From assembly GCF_000023105.1 (NCBI RefSeq), contig NC_012669.1, positions 620,001-684,000 of the forward strand: DNA of 64,000 bases. Direction: 5' to 3'. Below the pieces are notes generated by a model. That model saw only the letters and a program-made list of their open reading frames with translations. It made no database searches and was not told where the DNA came from. The stretch is from Beutenbergia cavernae DSM 12333. GTDB taxonomy: Bacteria; Actinomycetota; Actinomycetes; Actinomycetales; Beutenbergiaceae. This document shows, one piece after another, positions 34,856-44,483 of this stretch. Position 1 is the stretch's first letter. Each line of letters begins with the position of its first letter. Made by a program: the position numbers and the translations under genes.

Positions 34856-36034
34856 GTGCCGGACCTCCTCCTGCGCGGCGCCCGGCTCGCCCGCGGCGAC
34901 GGAGCGCTCTCGCCGGGGGACATCCGGGTCCGGGGCGAGCGCCTCGTCGCCGTCGGCGATCGGCTCCCGACGGCGCCGGGGGACGTCGTCGTCGACGTCA
35001 CCGGGCGGGTGCTCAGCCCGGGCCTCGTCGACCTGCACGTCCACGGCGCCGGCGGTCACGCGTTCGAGGACCCGGGCGCCGCCGAGCGCATCGCGCGGGA
35101 CCTCGCGAGGGTCGGCGTCACGAGCGTGCAGGCCTCGCTCGTGTCGGCGACGACGGCGGAGCTCGCGGAGCGGCTCGCCGCGTTCGCCCCGCTCGTGGGG
35201 CCGCGTCCCGCCCGCGCGGCGGTGCTCGGCGTCCATCTCGAGGGACCGTTCCTCGCGGCGGGTCAGCGCGGCGCGCACGCCGCGTCCGTCCTACGCTCCC
35301 CGACGGACGCCGACCGGTCCCTGCTCGGGGAGCACGCCGGCGTCGTCACGATGGTGACGCTGGCGCCGGAGGTCGACGGCGTCCTCGACCTGGTCGGACC
35401 GCTCGCCGGCGCCGGGACGGTCGTCGCGCTCGGGCACTCCGACGCGACGGCGGCGCAGGTCCGTGCGGCGCAACGCGCCGGGGCGACGCACGTGACGCAC
35501 CTCTGGAGCGGCCAGTCGTCGGTGCGGCGCGAGGGGCCCTGGCGCGTGCCGGGGATGCTCGAGGCGGCGCTCGCGGCCACCGGGATGACGGCCGAGGTCA
35601 TCGCGGACGGCCGCCACCTGCCGCCGGAGCTGCTCGAGATCGCGCGACGTTGCCTCGGCCCGGACCTCGTGGTGGTCTCGGACGCCACGGCCGGCGCGGG
35701 CATGCCGGAGGGCTACCGGTATCGGCTCGGCGAGATCGAGTGCGTGGTGGCCGACGGCGTCGGCATGGTCGACGGCGCACCCAGCTTCGGGGGGAGCACG
35801 ACGGCGCTGCCCGGCATGGTCCGGCATCTCGCCCGGGATCTCGGCTGGCCGCTGGGGGAGGTGCTGCGGACCGTGACGAGCGCTCCCGCCCGCGTGCTCG
35901 GGCGCGAGGGCGACATCGGAGTGCTGGCCCCCGGCGCCCGTGCGGACCTCGTGCTGTGGGACGAGGACGTGCGCGTCGAGCGCGTGTGGGTCGGCGGGTC
36001 CGAGGTGCGTGCCCGCGACACCGCGAGCGGCTGA
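34856..36034 (+). CDS. nagA: NagA-like N-acetylglucosamine-6-phosphate deacetylase
   Basis: 392-aa amidohydrolase-superfamily enzyme. Metal and active-site motifs in order: VDLHVHGAGG, GVHLEGPFLA, ALGHSDATAAQV, THVTHLWSGQS (in place of the usual HLFNAM), VIADGRHLPPE, and the catalytic Asp in VVVSDATAGAGMPEG. C-terminal strand GVLAPGARADLVLWDED. It removes the N-acetyl group of an amino-sugar 6-phosphate before the NagB-like step. GTG 34856. The altered HLWSG loop and the divergent NagB suggest that the pair works on a modified amino sugar. The LacI gene is convergent 2 nt beyond. Confidence 0.87.
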   Translation: MPDLLLRGARLARGDGALSPGDIRVRGERLVAVGDRLPTAPGDVVVDVTGRVLSPGLVDLHVHGAGGHAFEDPGAAERIARDLARVGVTSVQASLVSATTAELAERLAAFAPLVGPRPARAAVLGVHLEGPFLAAGQRGAHAASVLRSPTDADRSLLGEHAGVVTMVTLAPEVDGVLDLVGPLAGAGTVVALGHSDATAAQVRAAQRAGATHVTHLWSGQSSVRREGPWRVPGMLEAALAATGMTAEVIADGRHLPPELLEIARRCLGPDLVVVSDATAGAGMPEGYRYRLGEIECVVADGVGMVDGAPSFGGSTTALPGMVRHLARDLGWPLGEVLRTVTSAPARVLGREGDIGVLAPGARADLVLWDEDVRVERVWVGGSEVRARDTASG

Positions 36035-36036
36035 GG

Positions 36037-37023
36037 TCAGCGCGCGGCGACGGGGCCGGTCGAGCTGCGGACCACCAGCTGCGTCTCCAACGTGACGTGA
36101 CCCGGGCCCGAGTCGGGTTCGTCGATCAACGCGAGCAGCGTGTCCACGGCCGTCACGCCGGCCTCCGTCCCGGGCACGTGGACCGACGTGAGCGTCGGGT
36201 ACGCCATCGCCGACATCGGGCTGTCGTCGACGCCGATCACGCTGAGGTCGGTCCCGACCCGCAGGCCGCGCTCCGCGACCCGCGCGAGCACGCCGAGCGC
36301 GATGAGGTCGTCGTACGCGATGACGCCGGTGGCCTCGCCGGCCAGCACGAGGTCGGCCGCGTGGACGCCGGACTGCACCTGCGGCTCGAACGGTCCGTGC
36401 TGGACGAGCGTGAGCCCGAGCCGCTCGGCGGTCTGCTCGACGGCGTGGCGGCGCTGCTCGTTGGACCAGGACCGCCGCGGCCCGTTGAGGTAGGCGATCG
36501 TCCGGTGGCCGAGCGCCGCGAGGTGCTCGACGGCCTGCCCCATGCCGTCGCCGGCGTCGATGATGACGCTCGTGCTGCCCGGGATCTCACGGTTGATGAA
36601 GACCACGGGTGCGAGCTGGGCGAGCTCACCGAGCCGGTCGGCTCCCGTGCGCGGGGAGGCGATCACGAGGCCGTCCACCCGGCGACGGATGGTCCGGGCG
36701 AGCGGCAGCTCGTCGGCGGCACGCTCGTCGATGTCCGCGATGAGCACCGTCCACCCCTTGATGGCGGCGCGCGCCTGCACCGCCTTGATGATCGGGGGGA
36801 AGAAGGGGTTGGCGATGTCCGGCACGACGAGGCCGATCAGGTCGGTCCGTCCGGACGAGAGGGAGCGCGCGACCCGGTTCGGGACGTAGCCGAGCTCCTT
36901 GGCGATCGCCAGGACCCGCTCGCGGGTCGCCGGATTGACCTTGTCGGGAGCCGACAGAGCGCGTGAGACGGTGGACTCCGAGAGATCGGCTCGAGCTGCG
37001 ATGTCCGCGAGCGTCACCGCCAT
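36037..37023 (-). CDS. LacI-family transcriptional regulator
   Basis: 328 aa. DNA-binding headpiece VTLADIAARADLSESTVSRA with hinge VPNRVARSLSSGRTDLIG; the periplasmic-binding-like effector domain follows (VPDIANPFFPPIIKAVQARA, YDDLIALGVLARVAERGL, DDSPMSAMAYPTLTSV). ATG 37023. It lies in the middle of the catabolic locus, convergent with nagA and divergent from the oxidoreductase/ABC operon. The TGCA-N6-TGCA operators in three divergent regions of the locus are its probable targets, making it a local repressor that responds to the sugar substrate or an intermediate. Confidence 0.93.
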   Translation of the reverse strand: MAVTLADIAARADLSESTVSRALSAPDKVNPATRERVLAIAKELGYVPNRVARSLSSGRTDLIGLVVPDIANPFFPPIIKAVQARAAIKGWTVLIADIDERAADELPLARTIRRRVDGLVIASPRTGADRLGELAQLAPVVFINREIPGSTSVIIDAGDGMGQAVEHLAALGHRTIAYLNGPRRSWSNEQRRHAVEQTAERLGLTLVQHGPFEPQVQSGVHAADLVLAGEATGVIAYDDLIALGVLARVAERGLRVGTDLSVIGVDDSPMSAMAYPTLTSVHVPGTEAGVTAVDTLLALIDEPDSGPGHVTLETQLVVRSSTGPVAAR

Positions 37024-37147
37024 GCGTCCTCCCCGTGGTCGTCCCGCGGTTGCAGCAGGAGATCGTCAGAGTATGGCACGCGGGAGCACGTGTTTCAGCC
37101 CGGTTTCCGACTCTTTGCAGCGCGATGTGGCCCATGGGCGGCATTTG

Positions 37148-37163
37148 CAGCAAGCGCATGCAT
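37148..37163. promoter_or_regulatory. LacI-type operator before the oxidoreductase/ABC operon
   Basis: CAGCAAGCGCATGCAT has a central CG and half-sites AGCA/TGCA 6 nt apart, one base off the pattern at 33975 and 46568. It lies 61 nt before the oxidoreductase start (37224) and 125 nt from the LacI start (37023). A further half-site-like GGTTGCAGC lies nearer the LacI gene. Confidence 0.5.
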
Positions 37164-37223
37164 CCCCTAACGTGACGCCGGGACGGCACCGCCGTCGTCC
37201 TGCACAGGCGAGATCGGAGCAGC

Positions 37224-38423
37224 ATGGGTCACCTGAGGATCGGGGTCGTCGGGTACGGCAATCGCGGCGTGATCGCGCAGCGCGCCGCCGAGCTCGACGG
37301 CGATGCGAGCGTCGTCGCCGTCGCCGAGCCCCTGGCGCCCGGACAGGCTCGTGCCCGGCGCGACTTCGGTCCCGAGACCCAGGTCGTCGCCGACGTCGCC
37401 GGGCTCGTGGCGGTCGGGGTCGACGCCGCCTTCATCACGAGTCCCGACTTCCTCCACGAGGAGCACGCCGTCGAGCTGCTCGAGGGCGGCGTGGCCGTCT
37501 TCGTCGACAAGCCCCTCGCGATCACGCTCGACGGCGCCGACCGGATCCTCGAGACCGCCCGGCGCACGGGATCGCGCCTGTACGTCGGGCACAACATGCG
37601 GCACATGCCCGTCATCCGGCTGATGCGTGATCTCGTCGCGGACGGCGCGATCGGCGAGGTCAAGGCCGTGTGGTGTCGGTACTTCGTCGGCGACGGAGGC
37701 GACAACTTCTTCAAGGACTGGCACGCGGACCGCTCGAAGGTCAACTCCTTGCTGCTGCAGAAGGCGTCGCACGACATCGACGTCATCCACTGGCTCGCCG
37801 GCGGCTACACCTCCCGCGTCGTCGCGATGGGCGAGCAGACGCTGTACGCCGGCATCACGGACCGTGCCGACCACTCCCACCAGCTCGTGCGCGAGTGGCA
37901 CTCCCGCGAGGACAACTGGCCGCCCCTCCGCCAGACGGGCCTCAACGAGGTGGTCGACGTCGAGGACCTCACGATGGTGCAGATGGCGTTGGACAACGGC
38001 GTCCTCGCCAGCTATCAGGAGTGCCACTACACGCCGGACTACTGGCGCAACTACACGGTGATCGGCACCGAGGGTCGCCTGGAGAACTTCGGCCTCGGCC
38101 CGACCGGCGTCGTCCGGGTCTGGAACCGCCGGTCCGAGTTCGCCGAGCACGGGGACCTGGAGATCCCGATCCCGCACGTTGAGGGCGGGCACCACGGAGC
38201 CGACCCCGCCTTGTTCTCCGAGTTCCTGAACTTCGTGCGGACCGGGGAGCCCACCCAGACCTCGCCCGTGGCCGCTCGGGCCGCCGTCGCGACGGCGGCC
38301 CTGGCCACCGACTCGATGCGGAGCGGGTCCGCGCCCCGGCAGGTCCCCTCGCTCGACCCTGACCTTCGCGCGTACTTCGAGGCCGGTCAGCCGGCGTCGG
38401 CGCACGCGACACCGAGCCGATGA
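37224..38423 (+). CDS. Gfo/Idh/MocA-family oxidoreductase
   Basis: 399 aa. N-terminal NAD(P)-binding Rossmann fold: IGVVGYGNRGVIAQRAAEL; FVDKPLAITLDGADRIL carries the conserved catalytic-region lysine of the EKP/DKP motif. The C-terminal substrate domain has LLLQKASHDIDVIHWLAGG, where the KxxHD-type histidine replaces the usual ExxxH/GxxxDxxxH wording. Family members oxidise or reduce carbohydrate hydroxyls, and some cleave glycosides by a redox mechanism. ATG 37224. It is the first gene of the operon that encodes the family-5 ABC importer, so it acts early on the imported substrate. Confidence 0.87.
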   Translation: MGHLRIGVVGYGNRGVIAQRAAELDGDASVVAVAEPLAPGQARARRDFGPETQVVADVAGLVAVGVDAAFITSPDFLHEEHAVELLEGGVAVFVDKPLAITLDGADRILETARRTGSRLYVGHNMRHMPVIRLMRDLVADGAIGEVKAVWCRYFVGDGGDNFFKDWHADRSKVNSLLLQKASHDIDVIHWLAGGYTSRVVAMGEQTLYAGITDRADHSHQLVREWHSREDNWPPLRQTGLNEVVDVEDLTMVQMALDNGVLASYQECHYTPDYWRNYTVIGTEGRLENFGLGPTGVVRVWNRRSEFAEHGDLEIPIPHVEGGHHGADPALFSEFLNFVRTGEPTQTSPVAARAAVATAALATDSMRSGSAPRQVPSLDPDLRAYFEAGQPASAHATPSR

Positions 38424-38461
38424 CGGCCCGGCACCCCACCCATCGGAAGAGAGGCACCACC

Positions 38462-40399
38462 ATGGAGAAGACGCTCGCCGCGATGACGCGACGTGGGTTC
38501 CTCGCGGTCGGCAGCGCAGGGCTGGGCGGGGCAGCCCTCGCCGCCTGCACGTCGTCATCGGAGACGCCCGAGTTCGCCGCGGACACCGACGCCCTCGAGT
38601 CGCCCATGCTCGCCGAGCTGGTCGCCGCCGGGAGCCTGCCGGAGCTGGCCGAGCGCCTGCCCGCCACCCCGATGGTCGTCGAGCCGATCGAGGGTACGGG
38701 AGCGTTCGGGGGCACCCTGCAGCGGGCCCAGACCGACGCGACGGCGACCGGCGTCATGCAGTCGTTCGCCCCCACGGGTCTCCTCGAGTGGAATGTCGCC
38801 TCCGACGCCTCGCAGGAGAGCCTCGCGGAGTCCTACGAGATCAGCGACGACAACCGCGTGTACACGTTCACGCTGCGCGAGGGGCTGAAGTGGTCCGACG
38901 GCGAGCCGTTCACCTCGGCCGACCTCGCGTTCGCGATCGAGAACTGGCTCGGCAACGCGACGCTGGTGCCGGTGCCGCCCTTCTGGTATTCCGACGTCGA
39001 CCAGCAGCTGCCGATGTTCGACGCGCCCGACGAACGGACCGTCGTCATCGAGTTCCGCGAACCCTTCTCGTTGTTCGAGAAGTACATGTGTCACCCGGGC
39101 GTGAGCACGCAGTTCATCAAGCCCAAGCACTACCTGGAGCAGTTCCACCCGGACTTCGCCGACCAGGCCGACGTCGACGCCGCGTCAGCCGCCGCGGGCT
39201 TCGACTCGTGGGACCAGTACTTCGCCGACCGCGACAACACGTGGACGAACCCGGACCGACCGACCATGGGCGCGTTCAAGGTGACCGCACCGGCGAGCGC
39301 CCAGAGCGGCACGGCGACGCTCGAGCGGAACGCCTACTTCTGGAAGACGGACCCGGACGGCCGCCAGCTGCCGTACGTCGACAAGATCCAGGTGCAGGTG
39401 CTCGACCAGTCGGCACTCGACCTGCGGGCCGCCAACGGCGACCTCGACTTCCAGGGCTACTACCTCGGCTACAGCACCACGGAGACGTACCTGGCGAACG
39501 CGGAGAGCCGCGGTTTCGAGGTGCTGCGCTGGACGGACACGTGGTCGCTGCTCTCGCTGTGCTTCAACCTGTCGCACCAGAACGAGGCGCTGCGTGAGGT
39601 GTTCCTGCTGCGCGACTTCAGGTTCGCGATGTCGCACGCGATCAACCGCGACGAGATCAACTCCACGCTCCTGGGCGGCCTCGGCATCATCCGGAACCCC
39701 GTGGCTCCCGAGGGCACCGAGTACGGCGTGGACGGCAGCGGCCAGACGGCGATCGAGTACGACGTCGACCGGGCGAACGAGCTGCTCGACGGCCTCGGTC
39801 TGGCGCTCGCGGGCGACGTGCGGGCGCTCCCGGACGGGACGCCGCTCGAGCTCACGCTGCTGTACATGGACGACAACCAGGGCATGTCGCGCGCCGACGC
39901 GTTCGGCATGGTGCAGGAGATGTGGGCCGCCGTCGGCGTCCGGCTGAACCTCAGACCCGTCGACTCGACGCTGTACGCGCAGCTGCGGCTCGCGAACGAC
40001 TTCGACGTCGACGGCACGTCGATGATCGAGGAGGACTTCGACCTCGAGCCCGTCTGGTTCGTGCCGACCGGCGGCAACAGCCACACCGCCCCGGGCTTCG
40101 GGCTCTGGTACTCGACGAGCGGTGCCGACGGGATCGAGCCGCCGGACGAGTTCAAGCAGCTCCTCGCGAACTGGGACGCGCTCCGCTCGGCGCCCACCGC
40201 GGACGACCGGGTCGCATCCGGGCAGGAGATCATGCAGGCCCACAACGACAACGTGTACGTGATCGGCCTCATGAAGCTGCCGTTCCAGCCGGTCGTCGTG
40301 AACAGCTCGCTCAAGAACGTGCGGGACGACGCCCCGAAGATGTCGTTCTACTACGGCCGCGAGGGCATCACGAAGACCGAGCAGATCTTCTTCGAGTAG
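38462..40399 (+). CDS. ABC transporter solute-binding protein, family 5, Tat-type lipoprotein signal
   Basis: 645-aa exported binding protein. The N-terminus MTRRGFLAVGSAGLGGAALA then AC combines a twin-arginine motif with a lipobox. The mature part has the family-5 (OppA/DppA) layout: LQRAQTDATATGVMQSF, YTFTLREGLKWSDGEPFTSA, VLDQSALDLRAANGDLDFQG, and MSHAINRDEINSTLLGGLG. Length is above the typical 500-550 aa. Although the family is named for peptides, members in sugar loci import oligosaccharides or opines; the flanking oxidoreductase and uronate-type enzymes favour that here. It starts 38 nt after the oxidoreductase stop. Confidence 0.9.
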   Translation: MEKTLAAMTRRGFLAVGSAGLGGAALAACTSSSETPEFAADTDALESPMLAELVAAGSLPELAERLPATPMVVEPIEGTGAFGGTLQRAQTDATATGVMQSFAPTGLLEWNVASDASQESLAESYEISDDNRVYTFTLREGLKWSDGEPFTSADLAFAIENWLGNATLVPVPPFWYSDVDQQLPMFDAPDERTVVIEFREPFSLFEKYMCHPGVSTQFIKPKHYLEQFHPDFADQADVDAASAAAGFDSWDQYFADRDNTWTNPDRPTMGAFKVTAPASAQSGTATLERNAYFWKTDPDGRQLPYVDKIQVQVLDQSALDLRAANGDLDFQGYYLGYSTTETYLANAESRGFEVLRWTDTWSLLSLCFNLSHQNEALREVFLLRDFRFAMSHAINRDEINSTLLGGLGIIRNPVAPEGTEYGVDGSGQTAIEYDVDRANELLDGLGLALAGDVRALPDGTPLELTLLYMDDNQGMSRADAFGMVQEMWAAVGVRLNLRPVDSTLYAQLRLANDFDVDGTSMIEEDFDLEPVWFVPTGGNSHTAPGFGLWYSTSGADGIEPPDEFKQLLANWDALRSAPTADDRVASGQEIMQAHNDNVYVIGLMKLPFQPVVVNSSLKNVRDDAPKMSFYYGREGITKTEQIFFE

Positions 40400-40406
40400 G
40401 CGGACG

Positions 40407-41399
40407 GTGCTGCGCTACATAGGGTTCCGTGCGCTCAACGCCGTCCCGACGCTCGTCGTCGTCTCGTTCGTCGCGTTCTTCGTCATCCAGCTGCCGCCGG
40501 GCGACTTCGTGACGACTCAGCTCCAGCAGCTCGAGTCGCAGGGAGCGACAGTCGACCCGGCGTTCGCCGAGGCGCTGCGGGACCGCTACGGGATCGGCGA
40601 GCCGTTCCTCGTGCAGTACGGCACGTGGATCCGGAACATCGTGCTCGACGGTGACATGGGGCTGTCGTTCCAGTACCAGCGCCCGGTGACGGAGCTCATC
40701 GGGGAGCGGCTCCCGCTGACGCTGCTGCTCGGCGTCGCGACGTTGCTCGTCACCTACCTCATCGCGCTGCCCGCCGGCGTCTATGCGGCGGTGCGGCAGC
40801 GCAGCGGCGCCGACTACACGATCTCGGTGATCGGGTTCATCGCGCTCGCGACGCCGAACTTCCTGCTGGCACTCGTGCTCTCGTACATCGGGTTCAAGTA
40901 CTTCGGGCAGAGCGTCGGCGGCCTGTTCTCCCCGGAGTACGTCGACGCGCCGTGGAGCCTCGCGAAGGTCGGGGACCTGCTCGCGCACCTGTGGGTGCCG
41001 GTGCTGGTGCTCGGGATCGGCGGCACGGCCGGGATCATCCGCACCCTGCGGGCGAACCTGCTCGACGAGCTCAACAAGCCGTACGTGACGACGGCGCGGG
41101 CGAAAGGTCTCCCCGAGGGGAAGGTCGTGCGCAAGTACCCGGTCCGGGTGGCGCTGAACCCGTTCGTCTCGACGGCGGGGTGGCACCTGCCGTCGCTGTT
41201 CGACGGCGAGGTGATCGTCGCCGTGGTCCTGTCGCTGGGGACGGTCGGCCCGTTGCTGCTCGCCTCGCTCAAGTCCCAGGACATGTTCCTGGCCGGCGGC
41301 ATCCTGCTCATCGTCGCCGTGCTCACGGTCGTGGGGACCCTGCTGTCGGACATCCTGCTCGCGGCGGTCGACCCGCGCGTGCGATTCGGGAGGGCGTGA
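40407..41399 (+). CDS. ABC transporter permease (DppB/OppB type)
   Basis: 330 aa with about six membrane helices. The N-terminus RYIGFRALNAVPTLVVVSFVAFFVIQLPPGDF is typical of OppB/DppB. The loop that contacts the ATPase is TLRANLLDELNKPYVTTARAKGLPEGKV. Starts at GTG 40407, 7 nt after the binding-protein gene, and its TGA overlaps the ATG of the second permease. It forms the import channel with the next gene product. Confidence 0.92.
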   Translation: MLRYIGFRALNAVPTLVVVSFVAFFVIQLPPGDFVTTQLQQLESQGATVDPAFAEALRDRYGIGEPFLVQYGTWIRNIVLDGDMGLSFQYQRPVTELIGERLPLTLLLGVATLLVTYLIALPAGVYAAVRQRSGADYTISVIGFIALATPNFLLALVLSYIGFKYFGQSVGGLFSPEYVDAPWSLAKVGDLLAHLWVPVLVLGIGGTAGIIRTLRANLLDELNKPYVTTARAKGLPEGKVVRKYPVRVALNPFVSTAGWHLPSLFDGEVIVAVVLSLGTVGPLLLASLKSQDMFLAGGILLIVAVLTVVGTLLSDILLAAVDPRVRFGRA

Positions 41400-42679
41400 T
41401 GGGACGGACCGGAGAGCCGGCGCGGCTCGGGCGCCCGGGGCACGGCCTCGGCGCGGAGGACATGCCGCCGGACGACGACGCGGTGCGGGCCGCCGTCGCC
41501 GGCGTCGAGACGGACGAGGCGGTGCACACGTCGCCGGTCGCCGAGGAGCCCGAGTGGGCTCCGCAGCGGCCCGGCCGCGGGGAGGACGACGGCGCAGGTC
41601 CGGCCGCGCCCTTGGCGCAGCTGTCCCAGTCGCGCCTCATCTGGCGCCGGTTCCGTCGCCACCGCGCGGCACTGGTCGCCGTCGTCGTCCTCGTGCTGAT
41701 GTACCTGGTCGCACTGTTCGCGGGGTTCTTCGCGCCCGCCGACCCCGCGGCCACGAGCGCCGACCACGCGTTCCAGCCGCCGCAGGTCCCGCACGTGTCG
41801 CTGTCCGAGGGTGCCTGGGTGCACCCGTCGGTCGGCGTGACGGACCCCGAGACGATGGCGCGGGTCTTCACCGAGGACACGAGCCGCCGGATCCAGCTCG
41901 GCTTCTTCGTGCGGGGCGACTCCTACGACATCCTCGGGATCGTCCACGCGGACGTCCACCTGTTCGGGCCGGTCGACGCCGCCGAGCGCTGGTACCCGCT
42001 CGGCGCGGACCGGAAGGGTGCGGACCTCGCGTCGCGGATCATCTTCGGGTCGCAGGTGTCCCTGTCGATCGGGCTCATCGGCGTCGCCGTCTCGCTCGTG
42101 CTCGGGCTCGTGCTCGGCGGGATCTCGGGGTACTTCGGCGGGTGGGTCGACAACGTCGTCCAGCGGGTCATCGAGTTCATCATGTCGATCCCGACGCTCC
42201 CGCTCTGGCTGAGCCTCGCCGCGGCCATCCCGCCCGGCTGGGGGGCGGTGCAGACGTACCTCATGATCACGGTGATCCTCTCGCTCATCGGGTGGACGTC
42301 GCTGGCGCGCGTGATCCGCGGCCGCTTCCTGCAGACGCGGGACGAGGACTTCGTGCTCGCGGCGCGGCTCGACGGCGTGAGCACGCCGAGGATCATCGGG
42401 CGGCACCTCGTGCCGTCGTTCGCGTCGCACATCATCGCGACGGTCAGCCTGGCGATCCCCGCGATGATCCTCGCGGAGACGTCGCTGTCGTTCCTCGGGC
42501 TCGGGCTGCGCGCCCCGGCCGTGTCCTGGGGCGTGCTGCTGCAGGACGCGCAGAACGTGCAGACGGTGGCCACGGCACCGTGGCTGATGCTGCCCGGCAT
42601 CGCCGTGGTGCTCGCGGTGGTCGCGTTCAACTTCGTCGGCGACGGGCTGCGGGACTCCGCCGACCCGTACGACAACTGA
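41399..42679 (+). CDS. ABC transporter permease (DppC/OppC type) with long N-terminal tail
   Basis: 426-aa permease. An unusual 80-residue acidic, Gly/Pro-rich cytosolic tail precedes the first helix (RAALVAVVVLVLMYLVALFAG). A periplasmic stretch of about 120 residues lies between TM1 and the core, and the core has the EAA loop TRDEDFVLAARLDGVSTPRI followed by IGRHLVPSFASHI. The ATG overlaps the first permease's stop. The inserted periplasmic region (LSEGAWVHPSVGV to LGADRKGADLASR) is longer than in dipeptide permeases and occurs in oligosaccharide-type members. Works with the 40407 gene product. Confidence 0.9.
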   Translation: MGRTGEPARLGRPGHGLGAEDMPPDDDAVRAAVAGVETDEAVHTSPVAEEPEWAPQRPGRGEDDGAGPAAPLAQLSQSRLIWRRFRRHRAALVAVVVLVLMYLVALFAGFFAPADPAATSADHAFQPPQVPHVSLSEGAWVHPSVGVTDPETMARVFTEDTSRRIQLGFFVRGDSYDILGIVHADVHLFGPVDAAERWYPLGADRKGADLASRIIFGSQVSLSIGLIGVAVSLVLGLVLGGISGYFGGWVDNVVQRVIEFIMSIPTLPLWLSLAAAIPPGWGAVQTYLMITVILSLIGWTSLARVIRGRFLQTRDEDFVLAARLDGVSTPRIIGRHLVPSFASHIIATVSLAIPAMILAETSLSFLGLGLRAPAVSWGVLLQDAQNVQTVATAPWLMLPGIAVVLAVVAFNFVGDGLRDSADPYDN

Positions 42680-42689
42680 GGGAGCAGGC

Positions 42690-44456
42690 GTGAACGACAC
42701 ACCCGACCACGTCCTCGACGTCCGCGACCTGAGGGTCTCGTTCGTCACCGACCACGGCGCGGTCCGCGCCGTCGACGGTATTTCCTTCGCCGTCCCGCGC
42801 GGTTCGACGACGTGCCTGGTGGGGGAGTCCGGGTCCGGGAAGTCGGCGACGGCGCGGTCGATCCTGCAGGTGCTCGACGTCGCCGGCCGGATCGACGGCG
42901 GCGAGATCCTCTTCCGCGCGGCGGCCGGTGCGGACGCCGTCGACCTCGCAGCCCTGGACGCGCGCGGCCCCGCGATCCGCGACGTGCGCGGACGTGACAT
43001 CGGCATGGTCTTCCAGGAGCCGATGTCCGCGCTCAGCCCGGTCCACACGATCGGCAACCAGATCGCCGAGGTCCTCGCGATCCACGAGGGGCTCGACCCG
43101 CGTTCGAAGGAGGCGCGACGGCGGGTGGTCGCCGAGCTCGAGCTCGTCGGCATCCCCCGGGCCGCCGAGCGGTTCGACGCGCACACGTTCCAGCTCTCGG
43201 GGGGCATGCGGCAGCGCGCGATGATCGCGATGGCGCTCATCTCGAGGCCTGCGCTCCTCATCGCCGACGAGCCGACCACGGCGCTCGACGTCACGACCCA
43301 GGCGCAGATCCTCGACCTCCTCGCCGAGCTCAAGGACACGCTCGGGATGTCGATGCTGTTCATCACGCACGACCTCGGCGTCGTGGCCGAGATCGCTGAC
43401 GACGTCGCGGTGATGCACGACGGGAACGTCGTGGAGGCCGGCGGCGTGCGGCAGATCTTCCACGCGCCGCGCGACCGCTACACCAGGCACCTGCTGGCGT
43501 CGTTGCCGCAGCGCGCCGACAGCCCCCTCGCCGTCCACGAGCCGGAGCCGAGCGCCGTCGCCGCGGAGGAGACGTCCACCGCGCAGGAGAAGCCCCTGCT
43601 CGAGGTGGAGGACCTCGTCATGGAGTTCCGCCTGCCGAGCCGGTCGCGGTTCGGCCGGTCGAAGGAGATCCTGCGGGCCGTCGACGGCGTCAGCCTGGCG
43701 CTGCACCCGGGCCGCACGCTCGGGCTCGTGGGTGAGTCCGGGTCCGGCAAGACGACGGTCGGGCGCACGATCCTGCGTGCCTACGAACCGAAGCAGGGCA
43801 GCATCCGGTACCGCACGACGTCCGGCGACGAGGTGGACCTCGCGCGGCTCGGGAACGCGGCGCTCCGGCCGTTCCGGCGGGAGATCCGCATGGTGTTCCA
43901 GGACCCGTACTCCTCGCTCAACCCGCGCATGACCGTCGAGCAGGTCGTCACCGAGCCCCTCCGCACCGCCGGCGTGAAGGACCGCGACGAGCGGCGGGAG
44001 CGCGCGGCGTCGATGCTGCGGCGCGTCGGGCTCAACCCGGCGATGCTCGCGCGGTACCCCCACGCGTTCTCCGGCGGCGAGCGTCAGCGCATCGGCATCG
44101 CCCGCGCGCTCATCACGCAGCCGCGGATCGTCGTCGCCGACGAGGCGGTGTCGGCCCTCGACGTCTCCGTGCGCACCCAGGTGCTCGAGCTGCTCGCGGA
44201 GCTGCGCGAGGAGATGGGCCTCGCCTACCTGTTCATCTCGCACGACCTCTCCGTGGTCGAGCGCGTGTGCGACGACGTCGCCGTGATGTACCGCGGCTCG
44301 ATCGTGGAGCGCGGCGAGGTCGACGCCGTGTTCGCGGACCCGCAGCACGGGTACACCCAGGCGCTGCTGTCGGCGGTGCCGATCGCCGACCCGGACGAGC
44401 GGGGCACCCGGACGCGCGTCACGTACGCCCCGGAGCTCGTCGCCCAGCCCGCCTGA
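42690..44456 (+). CDS. fused dipeptide-type ABC ATPase (DppD-DppF in one chain)
   Basis: 588 aa with two complete ATP-binding cassettes. First: Walker A GESGSGKSATARS, signature LSGGMRQRAMIAMAL, Walker B LLIADEPTTALD. Second: Walker A GESGSGKTTVGRT, signature FSGGERQRIGIARAL, Walker B VVADEAVSALD. The halves are joined near residue 280-310 by a Glu-rich linker. The protein energises the two permeases before it. GTG 42690 follows the permease by 10 nt with GGGAG as ribosome site. Last gene of the operon; a hairpin with GTACC repeats follows. Confidence 0.95.
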   Translation: MNDTPDHVLDVRDLRVSFVTDHGAVRAVDGISFAVPRGSTTCLVGESGSGKSATARSILQVLDVAGRIDGGEILFRAAAGADAVDLAALDARGPAIRDVRGRDIGMVFQEPMSALSPVHTIGNQIAEVLAIHEGLDPRSKEARRRVVAELELVGIPRAAERFDAHTFQLSGGMRQRAMIAMALISRPALLIADEPTTALDVTTQAQILDLLAELKDTLGMSMLFITHDLGVVAEIADDVAVMHDGNVVEAGGVRQIFHAPRDRYTRHLLASLPQRADSPLAVHEPEPSAVAAEETSTAQEKPLLEVEDLVMEFRLPSRSRFGRSKEILRAVDGVSLALHPGRTLGLVGESGSGKTTVGRTILRAYEPKQGSIRYRTTSGDEVDLARLGNAALRPFRREIRMVFQDPYSSLNPRMTVEQVVTEPLRTAGVKDRDERRERAASMLRRVGLNPAMLARYPHAFSGGERQRIGIARALITQPRIVVADEAVSALDVSVRTQVLELLAELREEMGLAYLFISHDLSVVERVCDDVAVMYRGSIVERGEVDAVFADPQHGYTQALLSAVPIADPDERGTRTRVTYAPELVAQPA

Positions 44457-44483
44457 GCGAGCGTCGGCGTCACGCCGGGCGCC

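Noticed and set aside
37115-37131. Fourth LacI-like site TGCAGCGCGATGTG upstream of the LacI gene
   Set aside because: The centre is shifted and one half-site is degenerate compared with the other three; not counted as an operator.
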